Of a stretch of DNA of 41,106 bases, positions 1-6,281 are shown piece after piece. How positions within the stretch are numbered: position 1 is the first letter of the stretch; each line of letters opens with the position of its first letter. The notes under the pieces were generated by a model. It was not told the DNA's origin. It worked only from the letters and a program-made list of their open reading frames with translations, and made no database searches. Source of the stretch: a virus; IMG/VR virus record IMGVR_UViG_3300025921_000043, positions 1 to 41,106 of that record; one strand, given 5' to 3'. Position numbers and translations under genes: made by a program.

Positions 1-2
1 AG

Positions 3-89
3 CCGAAGCGCATGGAATGGGTCTGGGATGTCGAGCCGACCGTCGAGTGGCTCGAGGCCGAGCTCGAGCGCAGGAGGGGCGATGCCTGA
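3..89 (+). CDS. C-terminal fragment of an unidentified protein, cut by the window edge
   Basis: This frame is open from the left edge to a TGA at 87-89 and encodes 28 residues with an internal Met at position 12. The tail WLEAELERRRGDA is charged and probably helical. The stop overlaps the ATG of the next gene by 9 bases, as is usual for translationally coupled phage genes here. I do not recognise the family. If the genome is circular the N-terminus should lie at the right edge, but the open frame there arrives in a different phase, so the missing part cannot be assigned. Confidence 0.5.
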   Translation, partial: PKRMEWVWDVEPTVEWLEAELERRRGDA

Positions 90-219
90 CAACGCGACTC
101 GTCATCCCATGGTGACGCGCTACCGGCGCCTGCGGAACCGCTACCGCCATGCGATGCGCACGACGCTGCCGCGCTCGCGCGTCCTATCCCTGCTGTGGGC
201 CATCGAAAGGAAGCCATGA
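81..219 (+). CDS. small basic protein of unknown function
   Basis: A 45-residue protein rich in Arg (RYRRLRNRYRHAMR) with no Cys motif or membrane segment. It could bind nucleic acid by charge, but there is no recognisable domain. It overlaps the preceding fragment by 9 bases, and its TGA overlaps the ATG at 216. This tight coupling is the main reason for calling it real. Confidence 0.5.
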
Positions 220-434
220 GCATCTGCTGCCATTACGACGAGGGATACGAGGACGGCCTCGACGCCGCGAAGACGGACGGTATGGGAGAAGGCTTGTCGA
301 ACGACTGCGCCGATCTGCTCGAGCGTGTAGCCGAGGCGCTGTACGCCGTCGACCCGCTCAGCATGATCGCGCTCGAGTGCCAGCAACTCCGCAAGGAGAT
401 CCGCGAGTGTCTACGCCCCGGAGCGCGCCTGTGA
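216..434 (+). CDS. hypothetical protein, acidic, 72 aa
   Basis: The ATG at 216 overlaps the previous stop (ATGA) and follows AAAGGAAG, a fair ribosome site; this start is preferred over the longer frame opening at 195. The protein begins MSICCHYDEGYEDGLDAA and continues with helical, Leu/Glu-rich segments. The two N-terminal Cys followed by His are too few for a confident zinc site. The family is not recognised. Its position in a run of small same-strand genes suggests an early accessory gene. Confidence 0.6.
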   Translation: MSICCHYDEGYEDGLDAAKTDGMGEGLSNDCADLLERVAEALYAVDPLSMIALECQQLRKEIRECLRPGARL

Positions 435-465
435 ACCATGGGTCTTCGCATTGTGCGGTGACTCT

Positions 466-681
466 GTGAGCCTCGCACACCCCAAAGTGGGGATGGACGT
501 CGAGATCCGCGACACCGCCGGCCGGTGGATGATCATCGCCTTCGGAGCTAGCCGCGCTGTGCGGGTGGCGAGTCTTGAGTGGCCGGGCGACGTCAGGTGG
601 GTGGGGTTGGGCGAGTTGCGGGAGGCGTGGCCGCCGAGCTACCTCTCGCCGATCGAAAGGCTTGCGGATGCCGGTCGTTAG
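466..681 (+). CDS. small beta-rich protein of unknown function
   Basis: About 71 residues from the GTG at 466; a TTG at 451 in the same frame would add five. The pattern VGMDVEIRDTAGRWMIIAF followed by alternating hydrophobic strands and WVGLGELREAW resembles a small SH3-like barrel, but I cannot name a family. Neither start has a strong ribosome site. A 7-codon ATG frame at 438 overlaps the region and is probably chance. Confidence 0.45.
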   Translation: MSLAHPKVGMDVEIRDTAGRWMIIAFGASRAVRVASLEWPGDVRWVGLGELREAWPPSYLSPIERLADAGR

Positions 682-724
682 ACTGGCCGTGGCGAGCGTG
701 CGCCCTGGCGCGACCGCTCGTCCG

Positions 725-790
725 CCCCTCGCTGTGAGAGGCGAGGGGTACCGGGATGGACGGGCCGGGGGACGCTACCCGCGCCCGTCC
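725..790 (+). terminator. two tandem hairpins between early genes
   Basis: The first hairpin pairs CCCCTCGC (725-732) with GCGAGGGG (741-748) around an 8-base loop. The second pairs GGACGGGC (758-765) with GCCCGTCC (783-790). Neither has a T-run, so classical factor-independent termination is not certain. They fill most of the 183-base gap between the genes ending at 681 and starting at 865 and could end the upstream message or act as an attenuator. Confidence 0.45.
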
Positions 791-864
791 GCCCGGTCGT
801 CTATTCTGTGTATCGCGAACGCCTGTTCGCCCCGCTCTCTCACGCGGGACTGCCAGGAGAGGAC

Positions 865-1347
865 ATGCCGGTGAGCGGCTATATCGTCATCCCGAACTGG
901 GAGCGGTTCCAGCAGGCGCGCCCGAACGCGACGTGGATCAAGCTCCATCTCGACCTGCTCGGAAACGATGCATGGTTCGACCTGTCGCCGGCCGACCGAT
1001 GCCTCCTCATAACCATCTGGATGCTCGCTGGAAGGTACGGCAATGGCCGCGTCAAAGCCGACCGAAGGTGGCTCCAAGGGCAGGCTAACTTGCCTCTATC
1101 GAACCGCTATCGCGGTCTTGAACGGCTCAACCATGCGGGTTTCATCGAGTTTATTGGCGTCCCTCGCGCGGGCGCGACTAGAGAAGAAGGTTCTAAAGAA
1201 CCTATAGAGGAGAAGCGCGCGCGCCCGGATGCCGCAAAGAGCGGCACCGAGCGGCGCTCAGAGGAAGAGCCCGCGGCGTGGTCGACCGCGCCGGATGGTC
1301 TTGCCAGGCTCGGCTCCGTTTTCAACCGCGGCGACCTCGCCGCCTAA
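865..1347 (+). CDS. winged-helix replication-initiator-like phage protein
   Basis: A 160-residue protein starting at the ATG 865 behind CAGGAGAGG; the frame is open from 808 but that extension lacks a ribosome site. The N-terminus (YIVIPNWERFQ, WIKLHLDLLGNDAWFDLSPADRCLLITIW) matches the N-terminal winged-helix region of phage replication or replisome-organiser proteins, where such a domain binds origin DNA or primes loading of host helicase. The C-terminal third is charged and looks disordered. No helicase or primase gene is seen, so the phage probably uses the host replisome. Function is inferred from family resemblance. Confidence 0.6.
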   Translation: MPVSGYIVIPNWERFQQARPNATWIKLHLDLLGNDAWFDLSPADRCLLITIWMLAGRYGNGRVKADRRWLQGQANLPLSNRYRGLERLNHAGFIEFIGVPRAGATREEGSKEPIEEKRARPDAAKSGTERRSEEEPAAWSTAPDGLARLGSVFNRGDLAA

Positions 1348-1362
1348 CCCGAGGGACACCAC

Positions 1363-1485
1363 ATGATCTGCTGGACGATCATTGACCAACCACTGCGACG
1401 CGGAGACACGATCAGCGTCGACGCCGACGGCCTGCGGATCAGCCGCACGCGGTGGCACCGCATCCGGAACCGGGGCGGCCTGTGA
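1363..1485 (+). CDS. small basic protein of unknown function
   Basis: A 40-residue protein whose ATG follows directly on the GAGGGACACCAC leader motif (1351-1362) that recurs before other genes in this window. The sequence MICWTIIDQPLRRGDTISVDADGLRISRTRWHR looks like a short beta-hairpin followed by a basic tail. Its TGA overlaps the GTG of the next gene. The shared leader motif and coupling are the support; no family is recognised. Confidence 0.55.
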   Translation: MICWTIIDQPLRRGDTISVDADGLRISRTRWHRIRNRGGL

Positions 1486-1652
1486 CTCGCCTCCGCGAAG
1501 TCCAAGCCCGGATCGTCCACCTGTCGCCGCGGTTGGAGGTCATCGTCCGGCCGAACGGGAGCCTGACGTTCATCCGCGACGGCCGTGACGGCTACCCGTT
1601 GAGCGACCGCGAGGCGAAGCTGCTCCGAGCCGCGTTGGAGGAGGGCGAGTGA
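1482..1652 (+). CDS. small hypothetical protein, 56 aa
   Basis: The GTG at 1482 overlaps the previous stop (GTGA). The protein alternates short strands (RIVHLSPRLEVIVRPNGSLTF) with a C-terminal helix (SDREAKLLRAALEEGE). Its stop overlaps the ATG at 1649. Family not recognised; probably a small DNA- or protein-binding accessory factor, but nothing in it shows which. Confidence 0.55.
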   Translation: MTRLREVQARIVHLSPRLEVIVRPNGSLTFIRDGRDGYPLSDREAKLLRAALEEGE

Positions 1653-1921
1653 AGCGTCGGAGATGGACGCGCGACGACGCCATCCGGGCGCTCCAGGCTC
1701 ACGCCGAGCGGACAGGACGCACGGCGACGTGTCGCCAGCTCCACCCGCCGCTACCGACGCAGGGGACGCTCGAACGGTTGTTCGGGTCGGTGAATGGGGC
1801 GATGCGGGCGGCGGGGTTGCCGACTCGTGGTGTGGGCAGGCCGCGCTTGTCAGGCAGGCCGCCGACGGCGGAGTCCTTCCATTCGGAGCCGGTGTTACGG
1901 AAAGCGGATCGGGCGGCTTGA
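1649..1921 (+). CDS. homeodomain-like helix-turn-helix DNA-binding protein
   Basis: A 90-residue protein with the pattern WTRDDAIRALQAHAERTGRTATCRQL followed by TLERLFGSVNGAMRAAGLP. This is the common actinobacterial and phage module in which a helical bundle of about 55 residues forms a homeodomain-like HTH, often found with homing-type or phage regulatory proteins. A second protein with the same layout is encoded at 38630. The TGA lies inside the -35 hexamer of the next promoter, so the gene end and the promoter overlap. It probably binds phage DNA; the target is unknown. Confidence 0.65.
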   Translation: MKRRRWTRDDAIRALQAHAERTGRTATCRQLHPPLPTQGTLERLFGSVNGAMRAAGLPTRGVGRPRLSGRPPTAESFHSEPVLRKADRAA

Positions 1922-1946
1922 CAAGCGGAGTAGAAGTGTGTATTCT
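1918..1946 (+). promoter_or_regulatory. sigma70-type promoter (TTGACA-N17-TATTCT)
   Basis: A perfect -35 TTGACA (1918-1923), a 17-base spacer and -10 TATTCT (1941-1946), with TGTG immediately before the -10. The last part of the spacer, GAAGTGTG, is identical in the reverse-strand promoter at 12321-12349. The transcript would begin near 1953, carry GAGGGACACCAC (1964-1975) and enter the gene at 1994. This is the best host-type promoter in the window. Confidence 0.8.
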
Positions 1947-1993
1947 TGGTGGTGATGAACCTAGAGGGACACCACGATCACCAGGAGGACACC

Positions 1994-2248
1994 GTGGCCG
2001 ACACCACGACTCCCTTCGGGAACAAGGCCGACGACGAATCGCCCTTCGTCGAGTCAGAGCCGCCCGACGACTACCCCAGCCACCCCGCCGACGACTCGTA
2101 TTGGCAGGAGATGCAGCGCGCCGAGATCGGCGAGGAGATGCGCCAGTTGTGGGGCGACGGGCCGTCTGGGCGGATGCTCAGGGGCGCAGAGTTGAAGCGG
2201 TGGGAGCAGCTCGAAGAGCAGCTCTCCAAGTTGGACGAGGCGGCGTGA
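1994..2248 (+). CDS. acidic hypothetical protein, 84 aa
   Basis: The GTG at 1994 follows AGGAGG (1983-1988) by five bases; the same frame is open further upstream but that part contains the leader. The N-terminal half is Asp/Glu/Pro-rich (SPFVESEPPDDYPSHPADD) and probably disordered, and the C-terminal half is helical (ELKRWEQLEEQLSKLDEAA). It is the first gene after the strong promoter at 1918-1946 and heads a coupled series. Small acidic early phage proteins often bind host proteins, but nothing here shows a target. Confidence 0.65.
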   Translation: MADTTTPFGNKADDESPFVESEPPDDYPSHPADDSYWQEMQRAEIGEEMRQLWGDGPSGRMLRGAELKRWEQLEEQLSKLDEAA

Positions 2249-2388
2249 TGAAGCGCCAGCACCACAGCGACCTCACCCGCCGCCTCGCCCTGAGCCTCGT
2301 GCAGAAGGTGGGCGAGGAGCAAGCGAGCCGCCGGTTGGGCATCAAGAAGACGCAGCTCCGCAGGTGGGCGCACAAGGTGGAGGCGTGA
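2248..2388 (+). CDS. small helix-turn-helix protein, 46 aa
   Basis: The ATG overlaps the previous TGA (TGATG). The sequence SLVQKVGEEQASRRLGIKKTQLRRWAHKVEA fits a short transposase-like or Cro-like HTH: a first helix, a turn around LGIKK and a recognition helix TQLRRWAHK. At 46 residues there is room for nothing else. It probably binds DNA as an oligomer and could regulate this early operon; that role is an inference. Confidence 0.6.
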   Translation: MKRQHHSDLTRRLALSLVQKVGEEQASRRLGIKKTQLRRWAHKVEA

Positions 2389-2391
2389 ACG

Positions 2392-2538
2392 ATGTTCAAC
2401 TACCTCATCGGCTGGATGGCCATCCTCGTAGTCGCCGCGCTGATCGTCTGGACGTGGCCGACGAGCGGCCTCATCATCACGGGCGCAGCCGTCATGGCGA
2501 CGCTGGGCGTCCACCTCTGGGCGGCGGTGCGACGGTGA
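2392..2538 (+). CDS. small membrane protein with two predicted helices
   Basis: A 48-residue protein from ATG 2392. Two hydrophobic stretches, NYLIGWMAILVVAALIVW and SGLIITGAAVMATLGVHLW, are joined by TWPT, followed by AVRR, giving a helical hairpin with a positive C-terminus. It starts 3 bases after the previous stop, and its TGA overlaps the next GTG. Function unknown; small hairpin proteins of this type in phages include holins, superinfection-exclusion proteins and envelope-stress factors. Its early-gene position argues against lysis. Confidence 0.6.
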   Translation: MFNYLIGWMAILVVAALIVWTWPTSGLIITGAAVMATLGVHLWAAVRR

Positions 2539-2741
2539 GCCGGTTCACATTCGAGCATCCGCCCGGCCCCGGCGACGCGATCTACGACGAGGCGAAGGGC
2601 GACGAGGCCGGCCCCGCCGCCGTCGCCAAGATCGGCCACGCCCAGACGTGGATCGCTGGCGTCGCCTACGAGCATGACCGCATCCTCGACCTGCTGCACC
2701 GCGAGGGGATGACGGCCGCGATCCACCTGATCTCCGCCTGA
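2535..2741 (+). CDS. hypothetical protein, 68 aa
   Basis: The GTG overlaps the preceding TGA (GTGA). The sequence opens SRFTFEHPPGPGDAIYDEAKG and ends in two amphipathic helices (WIAGVAYEHDRILDLLHREGMTAAIHLISA). No family is recognised. It belongs to the operon begun at 1994, and the hairpin at 2767-2785 lies just after it. Confidence 0.55.
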   Translation: MSRFTFEHPPGPGDAIYDEAKGDEAGPAAVAKIGHAQTWIAGVAYEHDRILDLLHREGMTAAIHLISA

Positions 2742-2766
2742 ATGAGGCCCACCGGCAAGGGCCGAA

Positions 2767-2785
2767 ACCGCCGATTAGCGGCGGT
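2767..2785 (+). terminator. perfect 7-bp hairpin between early genes
   Basis: ACCGCCG (2767-2773) pairs with CGGCGGT (2779-2785) around ATTAG. No T-run follows. It lies 20-32 bases before the GAGGGACACCAC motif (2805-2816) of the next gene, so it may partly terminate or shape the message end between two gene groups. Confidence 0.4.
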
Positions 2786-2817
2786 CGCGGAAGCCACAGA
2801 AAGCGAGGGACACCACA

Positions 2818-2982
2818 ATGCACAAGGACTCCGCACAGACGAAGACTCCCGGTTGGGAGGGCACACAAGAGATCGACGAGCGGTGGATGCAGGACTGGGT
2901 CGAGTACGGCCTGTCGCAGCTCGGCGTCTACCTCGGCAACCACGCCCGCTTCCAGGCGTGGCGTTTGGAGAACGGGCGATGA
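2818..2982 (+). CDS. hypothetical protein, 54 aa
   Basis: The ATG at 2818 follows the leader motif GAGGGACACCAC (2805-2816) by one base. The protein has a polar N-terminus, then a helical, aromatic-rich segment (DERWMQDWVEYGLSQLGVYLGNHARFQAWRLENGR). The TGA overlaps the next ATG. A frame starting at 2742 runs across this gene in another phase and is rejected. Function unknown. Confidence 0.55.
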   Translation: MHKDSAQTKTPGWEGTQEIDERWMQDWVEYGLSQLGVYLGNHARFQAWRLENGR

Positions 2983-3164
2983 CCGTCCTCCTCGAATCGA
3001 ACCTCCCCGACGGGACGCGCCTCTTCCTGACCGCGCTCGGCGACGGCGAGACGTTCATCACCGGCATCGAGCACGACGGCGCGATCACAGACACGCGCGT
3101 CTTCCCGCTCGGCGAACTCAAGGAAGCCATCCACGACTGGCAGGCGCGGCGGGTCGCGTGTTGA
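2979..3164 (+). CDS. hypothetical protein, 61 aa
   Basis: The ATG overlaps the previous stop. The protein alternates short strands (TVLLESNLPDGTRLFLTALGDGETFITGIEHDG) with a final helix (LGELKEAIHDWQARRVAC), giving a plausible compact beta-beta-alpha fold. No named family. Its stop overlaps the GTG at 3158. Confidence 0.55.
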   Translation: MTVLLESNLPDGTRLFLTALGDGETFITGIEHDGAITDTRVFPLGELKEAIHDWQARRVAC

Positions 3165-3391
3165 CCGCCGCCCTCCTCTTCCTCGGCGTGTCGGGTGGCG
3201 TCGTCGTCGGCTGGGTCGCCGCGTGCGAGTGGTACGAACGCCACCCAGTCCAGATCACCCCGCCAGGCCAGCGCTACGCGGACGACTTCGCTGAGCACCT
3301 CAGCGGCCGGGTCTACGACCAGGCCATCTACGCCCCCCAGACGAACGGCCCGCTCGCAGAGCGGTGGGGATGTTACCGCGACGCCAGCTAG
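3158..3391 (+). CDS. N-terminally anchored small membrane protein
   Basis: A 77-residue protein from the GTG at 3158, overlapping the previous stop by 7 bases. Residues 3-25 (TAALLFLGVSGGVVVGWVAACEW) form one hydrophobic segment; the remaining 50 residues are polar and soluble. With no basic N-terminus, topology is unclear. It precedes a secreted protein gene, so the pair may act at the envelope. Confidence 0.55.
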   Translation: MLTAALLFLGVSGGVVVGWVAACEWYERHPVQITPPGQRYADDFAEHLSGRVYDQAIYAPQTNGPLAERWGCYRDAS

Positions 3392-3422
3392 GCGTCGGAC
3401 ACCACACAGAAGGGCACCCGAC

Positions 3423-3848
3423 ATGCACCGCATCACCACCATCATCGCCACCCTCCTCGTGGCGCTCACCCTCAGCGCCATCGCCGTCGCGGCGACGCAC
3501 GAGACGGCGAGCTTCATCCCGACGGGCGCACCCGCCGGCTACCTGAAGATCAACCCGCAGACGTGCCGGTTCCTCCACCCAGAGATCGACGTGCGGCCGA
3601 ACGCGATGGAGCGCTACGCCCGCGCCGAAGACTCGCGCGACGACGTGAAGCTCTCCTGCCTGACGCGGAAGCTGGACACGCCGCCGAAGATCACGCCGCC
3701 GCCGGCCGACACGTGTTGGACGACGCCGCCGCCCGTCACCGAGGCGAAGCCGGATCGGCAGGGCTTCCACGACGAGACCGGCGCCAAGGCGCTCGACGCG
3801 TGGGCCGTCAGCCTCGCAGCGTGTGAGGCCGCCCGCAACGCCCGCTAG
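3423..3848 (+). CDS. secreted hypothetical protein with signal peptide
   Basis: A 141-residue protein whose first 23 residues (MHR, then TTIIATLLVALTLSAIAVAA) form a classical signal peptide with probable cleavage near AVAA. The mature part has four Cys (one in TCRFLHP, SCL, TCW, AACEA), suggesting two disulfides outside the cell, and a Pro-rich stretch. The upstream leader has GGACACCAC (3397-3405) and GAAGGGCAC. It ends the first early gene block. As a secreted product of an early or accessory operon it may be a cargo gene that alters the host surface; no family is recognised. Confidence 0.6.
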   Translation: MHRITTIIATLLVALTLSAIAVAATHETASFIPTGAPAGYLKINPQTCRFLHPEIDVRPNAMERYARAEDSRDDVKLSCLTRKLDTPPKITPPPADTCWTTPPPVTEAKPDRQGFHDETGAKALDAWAVSLAACEAARNAR

Positions 3849-3866
3849 GCCGCAACCTTTCCCACC

Positions 3867-3921
3867 TCCCGCGACTCGACGCGGGATAGTCAGGTAGGAA
3901 CCGGCCCACGGCGCCGCCGTG
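3867..3921 (+). repeat. two perfect hairpins downstream of the first early block
   Basis: TCCCGCG (3867-3873) pairs with CGCGGGA (3880-3886) around ACTCGA, and CACGGC (3907-3912) pairs with GCCGTG (3916-3921) around GCC. They sit in the 324-base gap between the genes ending at 3848 and starting at 4173. The rest of that gap holds a longer hairpin, a GC-rich stem and a promoter, listed separately; I see no gene in it. Confidence 0.5.
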
Positions 3922-3956
3922 TCCTGATTGGGATTGCCGGGTGGGAATCATCACGA

Positions 3957-3989
3957 CGAAGGGCCGCTCCACATCGGGGCGGCCCTTCG
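3957..3989 (+). terminator. strong stem-loop, probable terminator
   Basis: CGAAGGGCCGC (3957-3967) pairs perfectly over 11 bp with GCGGCCCTTCG (3979-3989), with an 11-base loop. No long T-run follows, but high-GC hosts often terminate on such stems. It separates the first early gene block from the sigma-factor operon, so it probably isolates their transcription. Confidence 0.6.
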
Positions 3990-4056
3990 CGTTGGGCGAC
4001 TAGCAGGCGCAGAGCCCGGGGGCTCTTCATCGCCCTATGGAGACGACGGTGGGGGC

Positions 4057-4091
4057 GTGGGCGGGGACACCACGTCACACAGCCCCCGCCC
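4057..4091 (+). promoter_or_regulatory. GC-rich stem with the GGGACACCAC motif in its loop
   Basis: GGGCGGGG (4059-4066) pairs with CCCCGCCC (4084-4091), with partial pairing beyond. The loop includes the ACACCAC part of the recurring leader motif GCGGGGACACCAC (4061-4073). Unlike other copies of the motif, no start codon follows nearby. This copy therefore suggests a DNA or RNA site function rather than a simple ribosome site. Confidence 0.35.
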
Positions 4092-4136
4092 CCACACCCC
4101 ACAGGATACCCGAACGGCGCGATGAGCGGATCGGGT

Positions 4137-4165
4137 GGGTGGAAATCCGGCGCGACTGTTACGCT
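4137..4165 (+). promoter_or_regulatory. promoter of the first sigma-like gene, probably leaderless
   Basis: GGTGGA (4137-4142), a 17-base spacer and TACGCT (4160-4165); GGAAATCCGG starts at 4141. The ATG of the gene is at 4173, seven bases after the -10, where transcription should begin. The same arrangement, with GGAAATCCGG, TACGAT and a start codon 8 bases later, occurs at 12367-12404. The following bases read TACGCTTTTCG, similar to the putative repressor operator at 36658-36670. Confidence 0.6.
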
Positions 4166-4172
4166 TTTCGTC

Positions 4173-4736
4173 ATGCTCACCACCTGGGAGCGCGAAGAGC
4201 TCGCCGGCCGGATCTCGCGGAGCATCCACCACATCGCGCATCGCCACCACCCGATGATCCCGCTCGACGCGGACGACCTCTACCAGGAGGGCATGGTGCG
4301 CGTCCTCGCCCTCCTCGACAGGATGGACTCGCCGCCCGCGGATTGGTTGGAGTGGCGGTCGGCGGCGATGAGTGCCGCGAACTTCGGGATGGTCGACGCG
4401 ATCCGCAAGGCCCGGTGGGGACGCAAGAACAAGGGCGGCGTCGACGGCCTCCCCCCGCCACTCCACCTTGAAGCGATCACCAACGACGATGGCGACCCGC
4501 TCCTGGGAGACCTCCTCGCCGACCCCAACGTCGACATCGAGGGCGACGCCGTCCGCCAGGCTCGCGTCCGCGAAGCCGTCGCCGTCCTGTGCCGGATGGG
4601 GAACCGCAGACGCGCGCAGATGATCGCGTTATGGGCGAACGGCGCGTCTATGACCCAGATCGCGGACAGGTACGGCGTCACCGAGAGCCGCGTGTCTCAG
4701 ATCATCGACCTGGGCGGCTCGCGTGTCACCCGCTGA
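4173..4736 (+). CDS. sigma-70 family sigma factor-like protein
   Basis: A 187-residue protein. Residues 10-82 look like sigma region 2 (DADDLYQEGMVRVLALLDR, then MVDAIRKARWGRK, the FliA/WhiG-style end of region 2). Residues 131-180 look like region 4, with the HTH MIALWANGASMTQIADRYGVTESRVSQI. It should direct RNA polymerase to phage promoters. The ATG 4173 lies 7 bases after a -10 element and has no ribosome site, so the mRNA is probably leaderless; the open frame to 4122 would extend through the promoter. It overlaps the HNH gene by 14 bases. It is shorter than typical FliA (about 240 aa), so it could act as a transcription regulator instead. Confidence 0.7.
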   Translation: MLTTWEREELAGRISRSIHHIAHRHHPMIPLDADDLYQEGMVRVLALLDRMDSPPADWLEWRSAAMSAANFGMVDAIRKARWGRKNKGGVDGLPPPLHLEAITNDDGDPLLGDLLADPNVDIEGDAVRQARVREAVAVLCRMGNRRRAQMIALWANGASMTQIADRYGVTESRVSQIIDLGGSRVTR

Positions 4737-5037
4737 CCCGAAACCCGAGCGGCGCATCGTCAACCCCGCCGCGTGCCGCGCCAAAGTCTTGCTCGAAGGC
4801 GTCTGCCGCCTCTGCCCCCAACAGCGCTACCTCGAAGGGCACCACATCGTCGCGCGCAGCAGGGGCGGAGACGACATAGCCGACAACATCGTCACGCTCT
4901 GCGACCGTTGCCACGAAGCCATCGAACGCCGCCGCCCCGGTTGGCGCTTCCGACTCCGCATCGCCCTCGAAGCACCCGAGCAAGCCTACGCGGTGGCGAA
5001 GTGCGGAGAGGCGTGGCTCGACCGGGTGTACGCATGA
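4723..5037 (+). CDS. HNH endonuclease-like zinc protein
   Basis: A 104-residue protein with C28-x2-C31, the H40-H41 pair in LEGHHIVARSRGGDD, N55 in DNIVTLC and C60-x2-C63-H64. This is the full HNH beta-beta-alpha-metal arrangement with a structural zinc. HNH proteins nick or cut DNA; in siphoviruses they often assist packaging or act as homing nucleases. Here the gene sits in a replication/recombination block, between the sigma-like gene and RusA, not next to terminase. GTG start 4723 overlaps the sigma gene, and the stop overlaps the next ATG. Confidence 0.75.
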   Translation: MSPADPKPERRIVNPAACRAKVLLEGVCRLCPQQRYLEGHHIVARSRGGDDIADNIVTLCDRCHEAIERRRPGWRFRLRIALEAPEQAYAVAKCGEAWLDRVYA

Positions 5038-5438
5038 CGCCGCCGATCCGCCAACGCCCCCAACCCGAACACACCCACCCCCAAGTCTTCGTCGTCGCCG
5101 GCCGTCCCCGCCCGAAAGCCCGACCCCGCATCGTCCACACCAACCAGGCGACCGTCCGCGTCTACACGCCCAGCAGCGCACACGAGCACGCGTTGGCGTG
5201 GGAGTTCCGCGCCCAACGCTCATACAAAGCCAGCGGCCCGGTCGGCGTCACGATCACCATCGTCGAACGCAAATGGCGCGGCGACATCGACAACCTCGCC
5301 AAACTCATCCTCGACGCCCTCGTCAAAGCCGAAGTTCTCGGCGACGACCGGCAGGTCGAGAGCCTCGTCTGCGCCCGCCATCACGGCGACGAAGAGTTGA
5401 CCCGCGTCGTCGTGACGCCGGCCGTGGTGCCGCGGTGA
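5034..5438 (+). CDS. rusA: RusA-type Holliday junction resolvase
   Basis: A 134-residue protein, close to the usual 120-140. It carries GRPRPKARPR near residues 23-32 and the key acidic residues D84 and D86 in the motif DIDNLAKLILDAL, plus D104/D105 in LGDDRQVE, which correspond to the RusA catalytic aspartates. It should resolve four-way junctions formed during phage recombination and prepare branched DNA for packaging. It is coupled by ATGA overlaps to the HNH gene and by a GTGA overlap to the methyltransferase, and would work with the Rad52-like protein at 37544. Confidence 0.85.
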   Translation: MTPPIRQRPQPEHTHPQVFVVAGRPRPKARPRIVHTNQATVRVYTPSSAHEHALAWEFRAQRSYKASGPVGVTITIVERKWRGDIDNLAKLILDALVKAEVLGDDRQVESLVCARHHGDEELTRVVVTPAVVPR

Positions 5439-6034
5439 AGTACCGCACCATCGTCGCCGACCCGCCGTGGCCCTACCCGGATGGCTGGGGCCGGCCGCCC
5501 GGCGGACACGGCGCGAACATGGCCGTCCGCCGTGGGCTCGCCTTGCAACTCCGCGAGCGCAAGCCGCTGCCCTACCCGTCGATGACCCTCGATGAGATCA
5601 GCGCCCTGCCGGTGCGCGACCTCGCCCATCCCGAAGGTGCCCATGTCTACATGTGGACGACGAACCGCTACCTTCCGGACGCGTTCGGCATCTTCGAGGC
5701 ATGGGGAGTCCGGTATGGGCAGACGCTCGTGTGGTGCAAGACGCCGATGGGCAACGGCCTCGGCGGCGACTACATGGTGTCGACAGAGTTCATCCTGTAC
5801 GGGCGCATCGGTACGCTGAAGCGCCTCGGCGTGCGGGTCAACTCGACGTGGTTCAACTGGCCGCGCATGTATCGCCAACACAGCCGCAAGCCGGACGCCT
5901 TCCTCGACATGGTCGAACGGGTCAGCCCCGGGCCTTACCTTGAGATGTTCGCTCGCCGGCAACGCCTCGGTTGGGATACGTGGGGGAACCAGGCGCTCGG
6001 CCATGTCGACCCGGGCGTCCTACCCGCCGCCTAA
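5435..6034 (+). CDS. MT-A70 family adenine methyltransferase
   Basis: A 199-residue protein from GTG 5435. It has the catalytic DPPW (residues 9-12) after a short strand VKYRTIVA, then MTLDEISALPV, HVYMWTTNRYLPDAFGIFEAWG and HSRKPDAFLDMVE with PYLEMFARR, the conserved order of MT-A70 enzymes. It should transfer a methyl group from S-adenosylmethionine to N6 of adenine, most likely in phage DNA, which can block host restriction. RNA as substrate cannot be excluded from sequence alone. It follows RusA with a 4-base overlap. Confidence 0.8.
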   Translation: MKYRTIVADPPWPYPDGWGRPPGGHGANMAVRRGLALQLRERKPLPYPSMTLDEISALPVRDLAHPEGAHVYMWTTNRYLPDAFGIFEAWGVRYGQTLVWCKTPMGNGLGGDYMVSTEFILYGRIGTLKRLGVRVNSTWFNWPRMYRQHSRKPDAFLDMVERVSPGPYLEMFARRQRLGWDTWGNQALGHVDPGVLPAA

Positions 6035-6281
6035 CAGCATCCGACCCGACGGTGTGTCTAGCGACGCTGTCGGCCTCTTCTTCGCGCTCATCGTCCTCGC
6101 CTATTGGGGCGTCCCCATCTTGCACGCCCGCCATCTTGCGAACATGGCGAAGCGCGAGGAGTGCCAGCGGATCGGCCATGTGTTCGGCGAGCCGTTCTTC
6201 GCGATGGGATCCAAGATGCGCAACTGCCGGCGCTGCAAGCATCAGCAACATTGGCGATCGGAAACCCAGGAGTGGGTGTGA
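6003..6281 (+). CDS. small membrane protein with a CxxC motif
   Basis: Up to 92 residues from ATG 6003, which overlaps the methyltransferase by 32 bases; a GTG at 6054 would give a 75-residue protein starting just before the membrane segment. One hydrophobic helix (VGLFFALIVLAYWGVPIL) is followed by a soluble tail with the Cys pair NCRRCKHQQHW, possibly a metal site. The start remains undecided because neither has a clear ribosome site. The stop overlaps the next GTG. Function unknown. Confidence 0.5.
   Translation: MSTRASYPPPNSIRPDGVSSDAVGLFFALIVLAYWGVPILHARHLANMAKREECQRIGHVFGEPFFAMGSKMRNCRRCKHQQHWRSETQEWV

Noticed and set aside
438-461. Seven-codon frame MGLRIVR before the gene at 466
   Set aside because: Too short and without a ribosome site; probably chance.
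2666-3517. Long open frames on the reverse strand (also at 18258-20153, 23292-25247 and 26797-28191)
   Set aside because: They are antisense shadows of high-GC genes: Arg/Ala/Val-rich with no domain, no ribosome site and no room beside the well-supported forward genes.
4037-4471. Forward frame METTVGAWAGTPRHT and onward, overlapping the first sigma-like gene
   Set aside because: It crosses the GC-rich stem and promoter and then lies out of frame over the sigma region 2 coding sequence.
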